Source of the DNA: Piper betle
Lineage: Eukaryota > Streptophyta > Magnoliopsida > Piperales > Piperaceae
Direction of reading: 5' to 3'
NCBI GenBank assembly: GCA_033002965.1
Contig: JAURVB010000149.1
Span: 124,001-188,000, forward strand
Length of the DNA: 64,000 bases
Shown here: positions 49,946 through 61,704 of the stretch, in pieces
How positions within the stretch are numbered: position 1 is the first letter of the stretch
Layout: every line of letters begins with the position of its first letter
The notes under the pieces: model-generated
Databases searched by the model: none
The model's input: the letters and a program-made list of their open reading frames with translations, nothing else
Told to the model about the DNA's origin: nothing
Made by a program: the position numbers and the translations under genes

Positions 49946-51443
49946 AAGAATATTTGGGTCTTTCAAAAAATAACTAGTCCATAATTAAGAAATGCATGGG
50001 TGCTTCTCTGATAATTGATGTGCAAAAAAGTATTAATTCCTTATCAGATTCGATTTGCAGCAAATGATTGAGAAAAGTGCTTCTCACATGGCTAAGTATT
50101 TAAAAACTTCAAAAGTTGAGAGATTGTGCATGCAATGGAAAGTTGTAAAAATGAGGCCATCAAGTGCCCTAGGGTTTCTGGTGGCCCTTCTTGGCCCTCC
50201 TAACTCTCTTTTATCACTCAAGTGGTAGGTCCTTTCTTCCTCTCTTGTCAAGACCCAAGTTGTGTATCAATGATGTCCCTAGCCCTCCTGTTGCACCGCC
50301 CATGAGGCCCAAAACATCAGAAAAGGAAAAATGACTGTTTACCCAATTATATACATTATTATATATAGACGTAGTTTTTCTTTTAATCAAAAAGGATGTA
50401 AAAATGATGGTTACAGCTTAAAATGATAACAAGTAACAAATAAACAATACTACAAAGGAAATTAAAAACTTGTGTTATTGAAGGCTTCAAGATCAAAGTT
50501 GATCACCAAAATCCTCAAGACAAAAGTTATTCGTTCGTTGTTTTTTTAAGACAAACAGCAGTGACACATAAACATACAGACTGCGGAGCTTTTTGGCGGG
50601 AGACCACCCAAACTTCCGTGGCATAAAGCTTGAAAAGAATTTTTATTGTTATCAAGAAAACTTGTCCCTACATGAGTTGAAGAGTGGGAAGGATGGTGAC
50701 TCTAAACTCATACCAAGAACTGTCTTGTTCTTGACTCAAAACCTGTGCTGATTTGACAGCAACTATGTATGATATATCCATCCCTCAAAGAAGCTTTGAC
50801 ATTCATATATCTTAGCGTTGAGCAAAAACTCAGAGATCAGAACATGTAGTTAATAACAAGCGTGTTGATAAAACGCCCAAGTTTGAAAGGGGACCTGGGA
50901 ATTTGTCAAAAAATGCTGTGTATAATATACAGTACAGGAGTAGCACTTGCAAAAAGATGGATGTGATTGACTCCAATAGTTGAAGATGGAGGGGGTCAAC
51001 TTGGTGAAGGTTTTGGGGGTCAACTAGATCAGATGGAAACTGTAAGGCCAACTACACACAAGACTTTCAGAGTTTCTTCCACCAAGATACAAACTACATA
51101 TATAAAACTTCATACCATAACAGTTTGTTGCCCAATTCATTCATGTCCTTTTCTACTTTTGAATTTATTCTGTTTTGAGATCTCATGCCAATATTACGAT
51201 GAGTGATAGTTAGTTTAGAGGTAGCAGTTTTATTAATTAATGAAACTAGTTATTAATTAGATATTAAAATGTAAAAATCCCTTACGGGCTATAGTTAATT
51301 AGGTATAATTAAGTGGTTATTATAATCATTGTTAAAGTGTTTTTATCCATTGATAATACCAAATGTGGATTACCATGACTTGTTCTATGAACATCAACCC
51401 TTTGCATTATTGTCATCAACATTAAAACCACGTCACCTATACC

Positions 51444-51533
51444 TTAACATGCTAATTAACATGTTAGAACAAATCAATCTGAATACCAAAAAGTATATTT
51501 TATGGATTAGTTAACATGCTAATTAACATGTTA
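51444..51533. promoter_or_regulatory. paired 23-bp palindromic repeats upstream of the CCT gene
   Basis: The same 23-bp sequence occurs at 51444-51466 and 51511-51533, 67 bp apart start to start. Each contains the inverted arms TAACATG and CATGTTA around an eight-base AT spacer. They lie about 200-290 bp before the coding start. Exact conservation in AT-rich DNA suggests a paired protein-binding site or a recent local duplication. Confidence 0.45.
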
Positions 51534-51615
51534 TGCCAGTATACACATATGAGAGCAAATTCCTTATCTACGTCAGCATCCGCGTCACCATGCTGTAGCC
51601 GTGGCAAGCACCCGT

Positions 51616-51623
51616 ATATAAAA
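51616..51623 (+). promoter_or_regulatory. TATA box of the CCT-motif gene
   Basis: TATATAAAA about 110 bp upstream of the ATG. TGACG-type words (ACGTCAGC, GCGTCACC) precede it at 51570-51590. Confidence 0.6.
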
Positions 51624-51733
51624 TTGGCAACTCAGACCAACGTATTGCAACACTAACACCAGCACACAATACAAACATTTGGAGTGGTTGCACAAACAAA
51701 AGCTAGTTAGGGATCACACTATGCACTACCAAC

Positions 51734-52685
51734 ATGGCCAAGACCACTTTTATCCACCCACCAACCTCGACCTCCGCTGGCCGGAATATCCTCCTCCCAC
51801 CTGAGAAAGCCTCGCCGGAGCTTTGGCTCGACGGCAGCGTCGGTTCTCAGCACCGACCATCGATCGACGAGTTTAAAACCGACATGTCCCCGGTTATAAA
51901 TCACTTAACCACAGCCACTACAATCTCCTCTGCCACCTTCCCTTCGTCTCTGTCTGCTTATCTCCACCGTCCCTCCCCAATGCAGACAAGCCTTGCAGGC
52001 CATGGAAGGCTCCTCGCCGTCGACAGCCCTGTGAGGAGGGTCTGCAGCACTGGGAACTTGGACGTACAGGCATGGTTTACTCATTTCCTAGCTATAGCTC
52101 TGTAGTTTCCCATCTGCTTGGAACTCAATTTCGCATGATAATGCCGCTTAGTTCAGACCATATGAAGTTTTATCAAGATTGAAGTAAATTTCTGACATGG
52201 GTTTTTCTTCATTGTATAATCAGAGGATGGGAACGAGCGGTTTCCACCATGGGCAACGATCAGAGAGCCCCTTAGGACCAGAAAATGTTGGGGTGGATCA
52301 AATGGCTAAAGTTGGTAGGTACACGGCCGAGGAGAGAAAAGAAAGAATTGAGAGGTATCGAAGCAAAAGGAACCAAAGGAACTTCAACAAGAAGATCAAG
52401 GTGCTCATATGAACTACTGTAATTGTACTAAATTTTAGCTAGCTAGGTACTCTGTATATATATATATCAAGTCATTCAAGTTGACAATCAAAAACGTGTA
52501 TGGAAAAACAGTATGCCTGCCGGAAGACGCTGGCCGACAGCCGTCCAAGGGTGAGAGGAAGGTTTGCGAGGAATGACGAAGCCGGCGAGACTTCTGGGTG
52601 TTCATGGATCACAACCGTTGGGGAGGAGGAGGGAGAGGAAGAAGAAGGTTGGCTAAATTTTCTTGATGCCTTCTCCACAATTTGA
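51734..52685 (+). CDS. CCT-motif family (CMF) transcriptional regulator
   Basis: Three exons, 51734-52063, 52224-52400 and 52512-52685, all in phase 0, give 225 residues. The C-terminal CCT domain is complete: GRYTAEERKERIERYRSKR, then NQRNFNKKIK at the exon 2 end, and YACRKTLADSRPRVRGRFAR in exon 3. Such domains bind NF-Y subunits and DNA in the nucleus. No B-box zinc fingers or receiver domain precede it, so it is a CCT-only protein, not a CONSTANS or PRR. The N-terminus is Ser/Thr/Pro-rich and includes RRVCSTGNLD, a motif recalled from this subfamily. The tail is very acidic (EEEGEEEEGW). An ATG at 51721 in another frame opens a short peptide that overlaps the main start. A GC donor at 52070 is an alternative exon 1 end. 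Confidence 0.85.
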
Positions 52686-55577
52686 CTTATCAAACGGCAA
52701 AATCACTTCATGTAGCTAACTTTGAGGTCCCAGTGATTTCTTTTTCTGATAAGCAATAGCTCAGTAAATGATTTGGATGTCATCAAGCAGAGTTGATGTG
52801 ATTTTGCAGATGACAAGCATAGGTGAAAAAATTGTCTTACTCAGGCGATGAAGTAACTTAACTTGAGTAATCCATAAATCTATGCAAATGAAGCAACACA
52901 TTGTTAACATATGCATTAGCAGGCACATGCTTTATGCTTATTCCTTCAAGTGTTCATGTTGAAGATGTATACTTTTCTCTGGTCACTTGATCGGTGAAAT
53001 GATCATGCCTACTTGGGTACTTTTGAGACGTATCTAATCAGTAGGATGAAGGAAGCTTCCGAATTATGCTTTTACTTTAAGTAGTAGTTGAGCTTCAATT
53101 ATAAACCTTTGTTTAAGATGTCGGCCGAGGCTTGTCTATCTGTTACCATCTTTAAACAGTGTAGAAAGTTATGCTCAGTGACATTGGGGTGCTACCGGAT
53201 TAAAAGATATGGAGCATATTAGAAGGACAAACAAATGAAAACTCTGTTCAAGTTTATAAAACAATGCTTTATAGGTACGTTTTTTTCAGAAGAAAAATGT
53301 TTTAGTCAGATGAAGGATATCATTTGGCGGCAAGATGTGGGAGTGGGAGAACTTTTTTTTCAATGTAGTCATAAGATTGGCTGTAGGGATCATTCCATAA
53401 TTGGACTTGCACTTGTATATGTGAGAATGAATGTATGCTCACCACACCAGATTTATTAAAGAAAACAAGATTTTAATTTGGCCTGGGTGAAGATCAGTGG
53501 CTTTTTTGATGATTTTTTTAAAATTTTACCCAACCCAGTTCAACCCCGGCCGAAATTTAATGGGTCTTTAACACGCTTTCAGCGAAGCCCATTTGACATG
53601 TTCACTCATACAAATGGCACAACCACCCCAGTTCTTGCCCAACCTGCACATCTTAAATCATTGCCCCAAAGTCCAGAGGCAAGTATCATATGTTCAACAA
53701 CAAGGAAAGGCATGTATATTGTGATTAAAAGAAATATAACGCATGTATATTGTGTTTTTTTAATAAAAAGAGGCAGGTATTTTAGCTCATTGTATAAAGT
53801 TCCTGTAAGAATATTTAATTAGAATTGCAAGTTAGCAGAGTTAGAATCCCAGAACTTTAGAGAAGGTATGTCCACTTGCCCAGAAAAAGATAGAAGGATT
53901 TATAAATATTTACACCTCAAATCGTAATACAGATTAACAGAGACATCCTGTTCTCTTTGCCAGTGCACAAAACTTGAGCTTTTTAAGGAAAACAAGTTAA
54001 TTTATTTTATAACATTGAATAAGATGTAAAGTTTTCCATAATATATTAAATGGCGGGTAAATTTTTTATAAAAATATAAATAAATGTCTTTAAATTTTAA
54101 GTTGTTCAAAGTTTAAAAATAACTAAAATAATTATTAGAAAACAAAAATTTACCGCCCCCTCGCTGGAGTAGTGGGGAAGCAGCCAAGTCCAACTGCCTC
54201 CAAATTTTTTTAAATAGTTTTTTATAGATCATGATTTGTAACACTATTTTTTATAAAAGCCCAGAAACTAACATTCCTTATACAACATCAACCATGGTTG
54301 TTCATGTTGATTTGGAGCTGCCGAAGAGAGAGGCACCACGTTGAAAAAGCGAGGACGAAGGAGCCTGAGCGTTCGGGAGCCCACCCGTATGGAAGTTCCA
54401 GACATGTGAAGTCCGGGCGCCTTCAATTTTAATTGAGTTTTTTAGGATATTTAAGGAGTTTTTTCATTCTTCTTGTTGATATAACCTAAATTCTATTAGG
54501 GAGATGCTACAGAGGGGTTTTCTAGGAGTTATATGTTGAGGGAGAAGGGTTTCCTTCTCGAATTGTAAAGAATTCAAAGTATTATTGAACAAGGCATGTT
54601 GATTTAAAGGGTGAGAGTGAAAAAAGAAACTTTTTAATTATTTTGAGATCTTTTAAAGAGGAAATTACTCTTCTCGGTGGATAGTGGGGTATTTGCCATC
54701 TATGGTATTGCATGATATCTTTTTATTTATTTTTTTGTATCATTAATTGTCATTATCATTGTCATCTTTTTCCAAATCTTGCTCCTCTATGCCGATTAAA
54801 GGGAGTCCAAATCCCCAATAGATCAGCTTTTATATAGAAGAAAAAAATTCTCGGCTCAAGGGCCCTGACCAACAACTTTGCGTTGAGACCCGATAAGGTG
54901 AGGAGGCCGTACACCCTTCACAACGGCATTGGTCAAGTGAGTGGGAGGAGCTCCACAAGCAAACACAACCCCAATGGCTGCAAGGACGCTAGACGAGTAC
55001 CTTTGCGTTCACGTGAAAAAGAAAGGGAAAACCTAGGGTTTCACGACTAGAGGCACTAAACACAAGCATTTGCATCCCGACTAAGAGTGGGAAATTTAAA
55101 AAAAAATCCTAAAGGTTGAGTGCAAGGGCACTAACTGGGCACTTGTTAACTAAGCCAAAAAATAAGATTTTCACCCTAGGGTGGGTGGATGTAGGCGATC
55201 TTGGGTGCCGCATGTCCGGAAAGGATTATAATCAACCAAAAGGGGATTCGAATACATGCAATGCACACTAGACACGTGAAGGGTGCAATCCTAATGTCTA
55301 ACTACGACGCAACTCAACCGAATCAAAAATAAAAGTCATGATAGCATAGTATCCAACCGGGTGAGCACCGGGAAAGACTAGGGTCTTGGCTCATACATAC
55401 CATACCATGCACACACACGCAAAACAAATCAAACAATAATGTTCTGGATTCATCACAAAAATTTCCTTTATATGTTCTTGTTGTCACAGCATCAAAACTT
55501 CTATCGTTGTGATTCACTACAAGATGGATATTAAATAACACTACTTTTTGTACATCTAACTTTAGAATTTGCATTCA
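52686..55577. other. spacer, possible retroelement debris
   Basis: No supported gene. 54340-54760 and 54850-55330 are GC-richer and resemble non-coding retrotransposon sequence; the first is loosely related to 39640-39950. A frame at 53478-53822 has no domain I recognise. Confidence 0.45.
55468..55537. repeat. 70-bp repeat downstream of the small basic gene, copy 1
   Basis: TATATGTTCTTGTTGT, AACTTCTATCG and GATTCACTACAAGATGGATA match 57167-57234 in order, with few mismatches. Confidence 0.7.
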
Positions 55578-55967
55578 TCATGCAACATTAACCTTGGTTG
55601 TGCAGGTCAAGAGCCGTTTGAAAAAACCCACGAAACTACTGGGGCAGGAAGACTCATCCCTTTTCCTCTCCCGATTGCTCGTCTTCTTATTGATTGTGAT
55701 CTTCTTCACAACTTTATCTTTCATCTTCCCCATCGACTTCTTCACCTTCTCACGAAATGCAGGTTCCTTTTTGGTGAAAGTGTAGCTCTTGAGAAATATC
55801 TGCCTCTTTCGCGAATATAAATCCACCACCAAATCATTCTCCATAGTTCGGTGGTCTGGCGGGCATCCATTACTTACGATGAACTGGACAAACTTAACGT
55901 CAGACTCTAGCCAGCGGTGCCGCAGCTCACAGTAGGTGGATTTCCTTTGCTGATCAATGGATGCCAT
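55578..55967 (-). CDS. small basic plant protein, unknown function
   Basis: Intronless 129-residue frame from the first ATG (MASIDQQRKSTYCELRHRW). I cannot assign a family. The N-terminal half is mixed (VKFVQFIVSNGCPPDHRTME, then NDLVVDLYSRKRQIFLKSYT). Residues about 70-110 are strongly basic, with regularly spaced lysines (KVKKSMGKMKDKVVKKIT), and could form an amphipathic helix. The C-terminus is SSFVGFFKRLLTCTTKVNVA, hydrophobic with paired basic residues, which suggests a membrane-surface or secreted-peptide-like tail. There is no signal peptide. A TATA box sits 180 bp upstream of the ATG. Codon use and the promoter support a real gene. Confidence 0.6.
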   Translation of the reverse strand: MASIDQQRKSTYCELRHRWLESDVKFVQFIVSNGCPPDHRTMENDLVVDLYSRKRQIFLKSYTFTKKEPAFREKVKKSMGKMKDKVVKKITINKKTSNRERKRDESSCPSSFVGFFKRLLTCTTKVNVA

Positions 55968-56147
55968 TGTTCGGAGGACGGACAAGGAACTGGAGCAAGG
56001 ATGTCCAGTGAAAAATTCGATCTTGTGCTTCAATATTTGCCAGTCAAGTAGAAAATGTCCAAGACCAACACCAAGCTCCGTGCTCAATATTCACAAGAGC
56101 GCTCTTGTTCCGTCTCAAGTCGATGTTTAGTTTCCCGCCGGGGACTC

Positions 56148-56157
56148 ATATTTATAG
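56148..56157 (-). promoter_or_regulatory. TATA box of the small basic gene
   Basis: On the minus strand CTATAAATAT within GCCTATAAATATGAG, a textbook plant TATA. Transcription would start near 56120, leaving about 150 bp of 5' UTR before the ATG at 55967. Confidence 0.65.
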
Positions 56158-57166
56158 GCAATAGATCAATAAACTCGCTTAAATCAAGCATGGCTGTCTT
56201 AAGCAAAATTAATTTCATGTTTAATAGAGTCAAACAAAACAATTCCACGTTTTAAAATTTCCATAAACGATTAAATAGACACAAAAGTGGACTAACGGAT
56301 ATGTATCTATATTCAAAATTATTTGAATCAAGTACAAAAATTGGCTAATAAGAATAGTAAATATGATAGGCGTAATATTTGGATGAGTTTTGATATTCGG
56401 ATTTGGATCGAACATTTATATGGCCATATTTTATCTATATCTGATCCAAACTCATTTTTAGCACTATATTTAAAATTTCAAGAAATTTTTATCATTCAGT
56501 TTTTTTTTCAAAGTTATGTGAAGTGGCAGGGTCCGCAAAACAACATCAGTCGGCTCCAAATTGGTAGAATTTAGTTCAAGCTTTTGGGGAAAAAAATAAC
56601 TAAAAAAAGGATGGGCTCTGCATTTTATTTTGTAATGCTTTGTAAAGGCTTTTGAAGAGTGCCTCTATTACTTTATGTTTTTCCAATGTTCTGCCAAGCA
56701 TGTTTTTCAGACCTTAGCATTTCAATCTCGTATATTATTTCAAAAACATTTTCGAAACAATAACCGAAATAAAGCACAAATTTTTCGATGTTATTCTTCA
56801 AATTAATTAAATAATTAACCTGGTATAAAACATAAATTTTTGACTGTCAAATTTTAAATTATTATTTATAAACAAATATATTTTGATTGTAATGTTACAA
56901 ATATACAATAATCTGTTGTGACATAATAAAAAATTAAAATTTAATTTACAGCCCCACACATGATGTAAGAAATGAGCTAAAAAACATAAAGCACAAAAAA
57001 AACTAAGAAAATCAACATCTATTAATTCCAACAATCTAACAAAGATTAAATTGCATTAAAAAAAATTCAATCAATGATGCAGAACTAGAAAATAAGGCTT
57101 CCATAACTCTAGCACCAAAATTCTAAATTCATCAAAAAATAAAATAATAAAACCATCAAAAAAATT
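56158..57166. other. AT-rich spacer, no gene seen
   Basis: No exon-like frame or terminal repeat is recognised. Confidence 0.5.
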
Positions 57167-57234
57167 TATATGTTTTTGTTGTGATAGTAACAACTTCTAT
57201 CACCAAGATTCACTACAAAATAGACATTAAACTT
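57167..57234. repeat. 70-bp repeat, copy 2
   Basis: Diverged partner of 55468-55537. It lies at the left edge of the retrotransposon remnant. Confidence 0.7.
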
Positions 57235-57281
57235 ATATGTTTTTGTTGTGAATGGGATAAGGATTATCTCATTGTGATATT

Positions 57282-57800
57282 CTAACAACCGAGGTAGGTG
57301 AGGTACACTATCCAGGAAACTGAAAAAGTGCCAAACATAGGTTGCCAGGATGATGAAGGTAAGACCTCTGGAACAAATCGAGTTTGCTGTGGCAAGGATT
57401 GAGCAGGAAAGCGGTCCTGAAAGGAGGAAGCAGTGGAGGAGCCAAGGGGATGCGCTCTAGTGACCGGCAAACCATTAGGAGGATTCGAATCACCATTGTT
57501 GGTAAGACCAAAGCAAGCAAGCAAACAAAAAGATGGACAGATTGAAGCAACAGATAACCTGGTGTTGGAGCCGACGAGAGCAAGGCCGGCAGCTTCAACC
57601 AAGGATAGAAAACGATAGATCGAAGAGACCACCAAAGGGGCGGATAGGAGCTCTGATACCATATTGAAAGGAGAAATTGATCTTCATTCCACAATAAGGC
57701 GGGAAGACAGAGTTCATATACAACATTGGTTGCTTTGGACTAAAGCAATCATTTTGAATATAGGGAAAATACATAAATGTCTTAGTGAATTTCCTCAATA
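57282..57800 (-). mobile_element. 5' remnant of an LTR retrotransposon
   Basis: On the minus strand, TGGTATCAGAGC at 57661-57650 is an initiator-tRNA-Met primer-binding site. LTR-like sequence precedes it (57663 to about 57800, with the end near TTTCA). After the site come two overlapping open frames; one has NNGDSNPPNGLPVTRAH and FPAQSLPQQTRF, a Pro/Ser-rich gag-leader style. Neither reverse transcriptase nor integrase is present, so copia or gypsy cannot be decided. The LTR's outer end was not located. Confidence 0.65.
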
Positions 57801-60800
57801 GCCTAATAGAAAACTTTTAACAAAATTTCAAGAAAAATTTATCACCGAAGTTTCTTTTTGTTATAATTTTGAAAATTGACAGTTCCGATTATTAGTGGAG
57901 TTTCATTTCCTCGTGCATTAGAAAAAAAACACCTCTATTTTATTTTCTAGCGATTCGGGAAGGTTTTTGAAGAGTGCTTTATTTCTTTATATGTTGTCAA
58001 TGTTTTTAAAAAATATGTTTTGCAAACCATAATGGCTCAATTTCATATATTTTTAATGATATTGGGGTTTGGTTGTGATAGAAAGTTATGTCAAGAAAAT
58101 TTCATCTCAACGTTCTTTTCGTTATAATTATAAAAGGTGACATTGGTCATTAAATAATGTTTGACGGTTATAATTATTGTAGTAGTTTTATTCTAAACAT
58201 TTGAAAAATAAAATTAAAAAAAGGATCTAAGTTTTCTTTTTCATTTTTAACATTTTTTTATGGTTTTTAAAGAGTGCTTCTATCACTTTATATTTTGCCG
58301 ACTTCTTTTTTGATATGTATTGTAGTTGTTATTGTTATAATTTTATATTTTAAAAAAGCTTCTTACAATGCAACTAAACACTCATAATCATGTTCAAAAC
58401 GAAGCAACTAAATGCCTTCATAATAATAATAATAATTAGTTTTAAGCGATGATAATTATAATAAAATTATACAATAAAACGTGACCTCCTTCCGTTCTTC
58501 TAAGCACCAAGCCTAAACTCCTCCCTCGTCTGCAGCCCCAAAAGCCTCTTATTGGTATCACACATGCAAGTTCCAATCACGAAACTGTGGTCGACTGAGA
58601 TGTCCATTTCTTAAATGCTATATTCTAAACCCTAAACCTTAACAAGAACTTTCCACCGGTTTTAGCTTAAAAAATACATGTGTACCATTAAATGAATCAT
58701 GAGACAGTTATTTAGCAAAAAAAGGGATTTCAAGTATGATCTCAATCCTCTTCTCCTTATATTGAATAAATAAGAACTGATCATTTCCTTTTTATTAGGT
58801 TGAATTTTCTTAGTTTCCTCGTTGAGATCAAATTTACTTTTATTGTCATGGATTATAATTCATGACTTCATGTTTTTTTGGAGCACTATATACTTATATA
58901 TCCATCCCATGTTAAGTACTGTATATTCTTCCTATGAAGTCAAAGCAAACTAAAAAGTCGTTGGATTTGTTCTCTTGGGAGAAAAGAAAACTATACCACT
59001 AATTATGATGCCCCTTGTGGTTGATTATGTTCGTCCAATCATTTATAACAAATTTTAACCGTTAATTTTATTTGTATTTATGATCAATTTTAAGTTTTGC
59101 ATGTCTCTAAGTTGGATTCAAATTTTAAATTGATTTTGAATTTTACTTTGGATTTTAATATGCCACTTACAACTTCAAAATGATATTTATCCAAACAAAA
59201 ATTCATGCAATATGCTTATTTTTTACTTAAAATATTAATCCTAAATTCAAATTTGGTTCTCAATTTGAATCAATTCAAAAGAATCAAAATGTAGGTCGAA
59301 TATATGATTAAGTGATTCAGTGCTTTATATTTATTTATTTAAAATGTTTTAAGCACTTGTATCTATTAAAAAGTACCATGTGTAACCGGAGGAAATGAAA
59401 CTTTGTGTAAAACATTTTTTAACTCTAAAAACTCCTTGAATCCACTCAACTTCGTGAGTTGTTAAATCAATTCCATAGTTGACTCTGTACTGACTAATTC
59501 AGTAATCGACTCTCCAAGTAATGTCATAAAAATTATCAAAACACATTATTTTTTAAAAAAATAGCTAAATTAATATTTTAAAGTAATCTAAATTACATAT
59601 TTATCAATTTCAAGTATCAAAAGAATGATATATACTAATTTCATATATTTTATGTTTGCATGATTAAAATTTTAATATAAATTACTGTAATTAAGGTGGG
59701 AGTCGACTTCAATTCAGCTCCACTCCATGAAATGCGAAGGCAAGTCCTAGTTTCAAGTTTTTAATTAAGCGTATTTATATTTTTTCTTTACAAATCTTTT
59801 ACAAAATACCCTTACTCCTTACATAGACCTAATGATAGGCTTGCGACCCGAATGGTTAAACTCATTGCAATAGCATAGATGATAGGACAACAAACTACTA
59901 TAACTGGCCTATATTGTAGTGAACTATAGTTCCTTTGGTTTTATAGATGGTAGCTGCTAATCGTTTTCAAGATATTGGAACAGTATTTGCTTGATCGTTC
60001 TTCTATGCTTGTTAATTCCTTGTCTTCTTAGATTAGTAAACGGCCTCTCGATGCTGTGAGGTTGGATTGTTCCAAAGCTTTTGTGCGCCATTGAGTATCA
60101 TGAGAGGCAGTGTTGGAATACCCATGCCAAATTTCAAGCCACAATTTTTATTCTGCCTCTTCTTCATGATGCATTTCGAAAGGTTTCCAGTTATTCCATT
60201 ACTTTGATACTCATTTACCTATGTAAGGGACTAAATCTTCAAAGCCAAATCCCTGCTTTTGCTTGAGGTAGTGTAGTTGACTGTTCAGATTCCTGCTTTT
60301 CAGAAAACTGTTTGTAATTGTATGCCATCTCCTTCCCTCTGCACATATAATTAGTCAACTTTTTTTATCATACTATCTAAATCACTTGCTGAACTTTTCA
60401 TCCTCTTACCAACATCTATGTGCAATCTGTTATATTTAGTTCTCTTATAGGGGTAGAGCTTTTCTTTTGTGTGTACGAGAGGACAAAGAAAAGCTTCGAG
60501 CATCGCATATATTAGCCAAAGTAAATGGTGCCCACAACCAGAAGAACACAGTTAAACTAAATGAACTGTCCAGCATTGGCAGAACAAATAAGCTTCCTCT
60601 CATTGTTTGGCCAAGTCAATGGAATTCAATTGTATGGAGCTCAGAGCTTGAGACAGTTCCACAAGCCATTCCGGGATTCCTGCAAGATAATAATAACATC
60701 CAAACACTCAAACACCTGTTGGGAGTACATCTGTGGGACTCCTCTCTTCTTCCAACTTCAAACAATATTTTCTTTATTTGTATTTCAAATGTATTTATGT

Positions 60801-61704
60801 ATATCATCTTGGACTTACGGTAAACGTTGTCTTGGTAGGTGAAAAACATGTGTAAGGTAGGCAAGTCACTTTGTATATTAGTGCAGCACTTTGTTCTAAA
60901 GTAGTTGAAAACTTGTAAGATCAAGAATGACCAGATGCTTTTGAGTATGGGCTGTGAGTGAATTCAGATTGATTTGTTATCTTGGAGAGGCAGAAGTGGC
61001 CTCTAGTTGCTACCTCGGAAATTGTTAAAATGTTTCATAAATTATCAAAGAGTATATAAACAGCCAGATTTTTCTTAATTTTTGCGATCACTTTGATCGT
61101 TTATTGTTACTCCTAGTATAATTTGCAATTTGTTTTCTGCATAAAATACAACTTTGTTTTGTTCTACCTTCAATGTGTTTAATATTGTAAGCCTGATTAG
61201 AATGTCTACATCTTTAAGTTTCTAGTTGCATCGCCAAATCCGGAAGCAGGTATGAATGGTTAGGACCATTGTTTCTGTACGAGTTTTCTCATGAATGTTC
61301 AATATTGACAGTTCTTTTCATCTACATACCAGATGTTTGTGAAAAAATGCATGAGACTGTGGATGTGACCAAGGCTATGAGAATTGAGCTTGTGTAATGA
61401 ACTAACAAGGGAAATGGGTAATTGCACGTTGAGAGATTTTTGAGAATATTTGGTACAGAACAGAAATTGATGGCCCTGAGGAAACACTCTTATCCCATTA
61501 TTTGCTGGATTCTGATGTTTGGCAGTAACTCTGATGTTCTGACAATTTTCATATATTTTTATTTACCTCTGTTTTGGCACCATTCCACTTTAAAGGATGC
61601 TCACTCCTCCCTCACTCCAAAGCATCCATCGTCCTCCTGTGAGCAAGCTTTCTCTTCTTCCTCAAAACATAGATATAGAAGCTGGCACTGCTTGTAGAGG
61701 GGAG
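57801..61704. other. spacer and MAKR 5' flank, no gene supported
   Basis: Overlapping plus-strand frames at 60467-60842 have no recognised domain. The last few hundred bases are presumably MAKR promoter and 5' UTR. The MAKR frame is open upstream to another ATG at 61597. Confidence 0.5.

Larger units (their letters stand above)
42326..51443. other. 9-kb spacer upstream of WOX3, no gene supported
   Basis: The first few hundred bases are presumably WOX3 5' UTR and promoter. Short frames at 46018-47020, 47348-47554 and 48727-49204 show no domain or splice pattern I can defend. A GC-neutral patch at 46620-47030 ends in a CATGCATATATATG palindromic stretch. 44000-44090 contains B-box-like GAGTTTGAATCTC on the minus strand, possibly a SINE relic. 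Confidence 0.5.

Noticed and set aside
42326..51443. Searched by eye for microRNA genes, tRNA genes and CRISPR-like arrays
   Set aside because: None of the common plant microRNA sequences I know was found, no cloverleaf could be supported, and the repeats present are not regularly spaced short units.
60467..60842. Two overlapping frames of 93-118 residues upstream of MAKR
   Set aside because: No domain, no promoter or splice pattern, and opposite frames are equally open.
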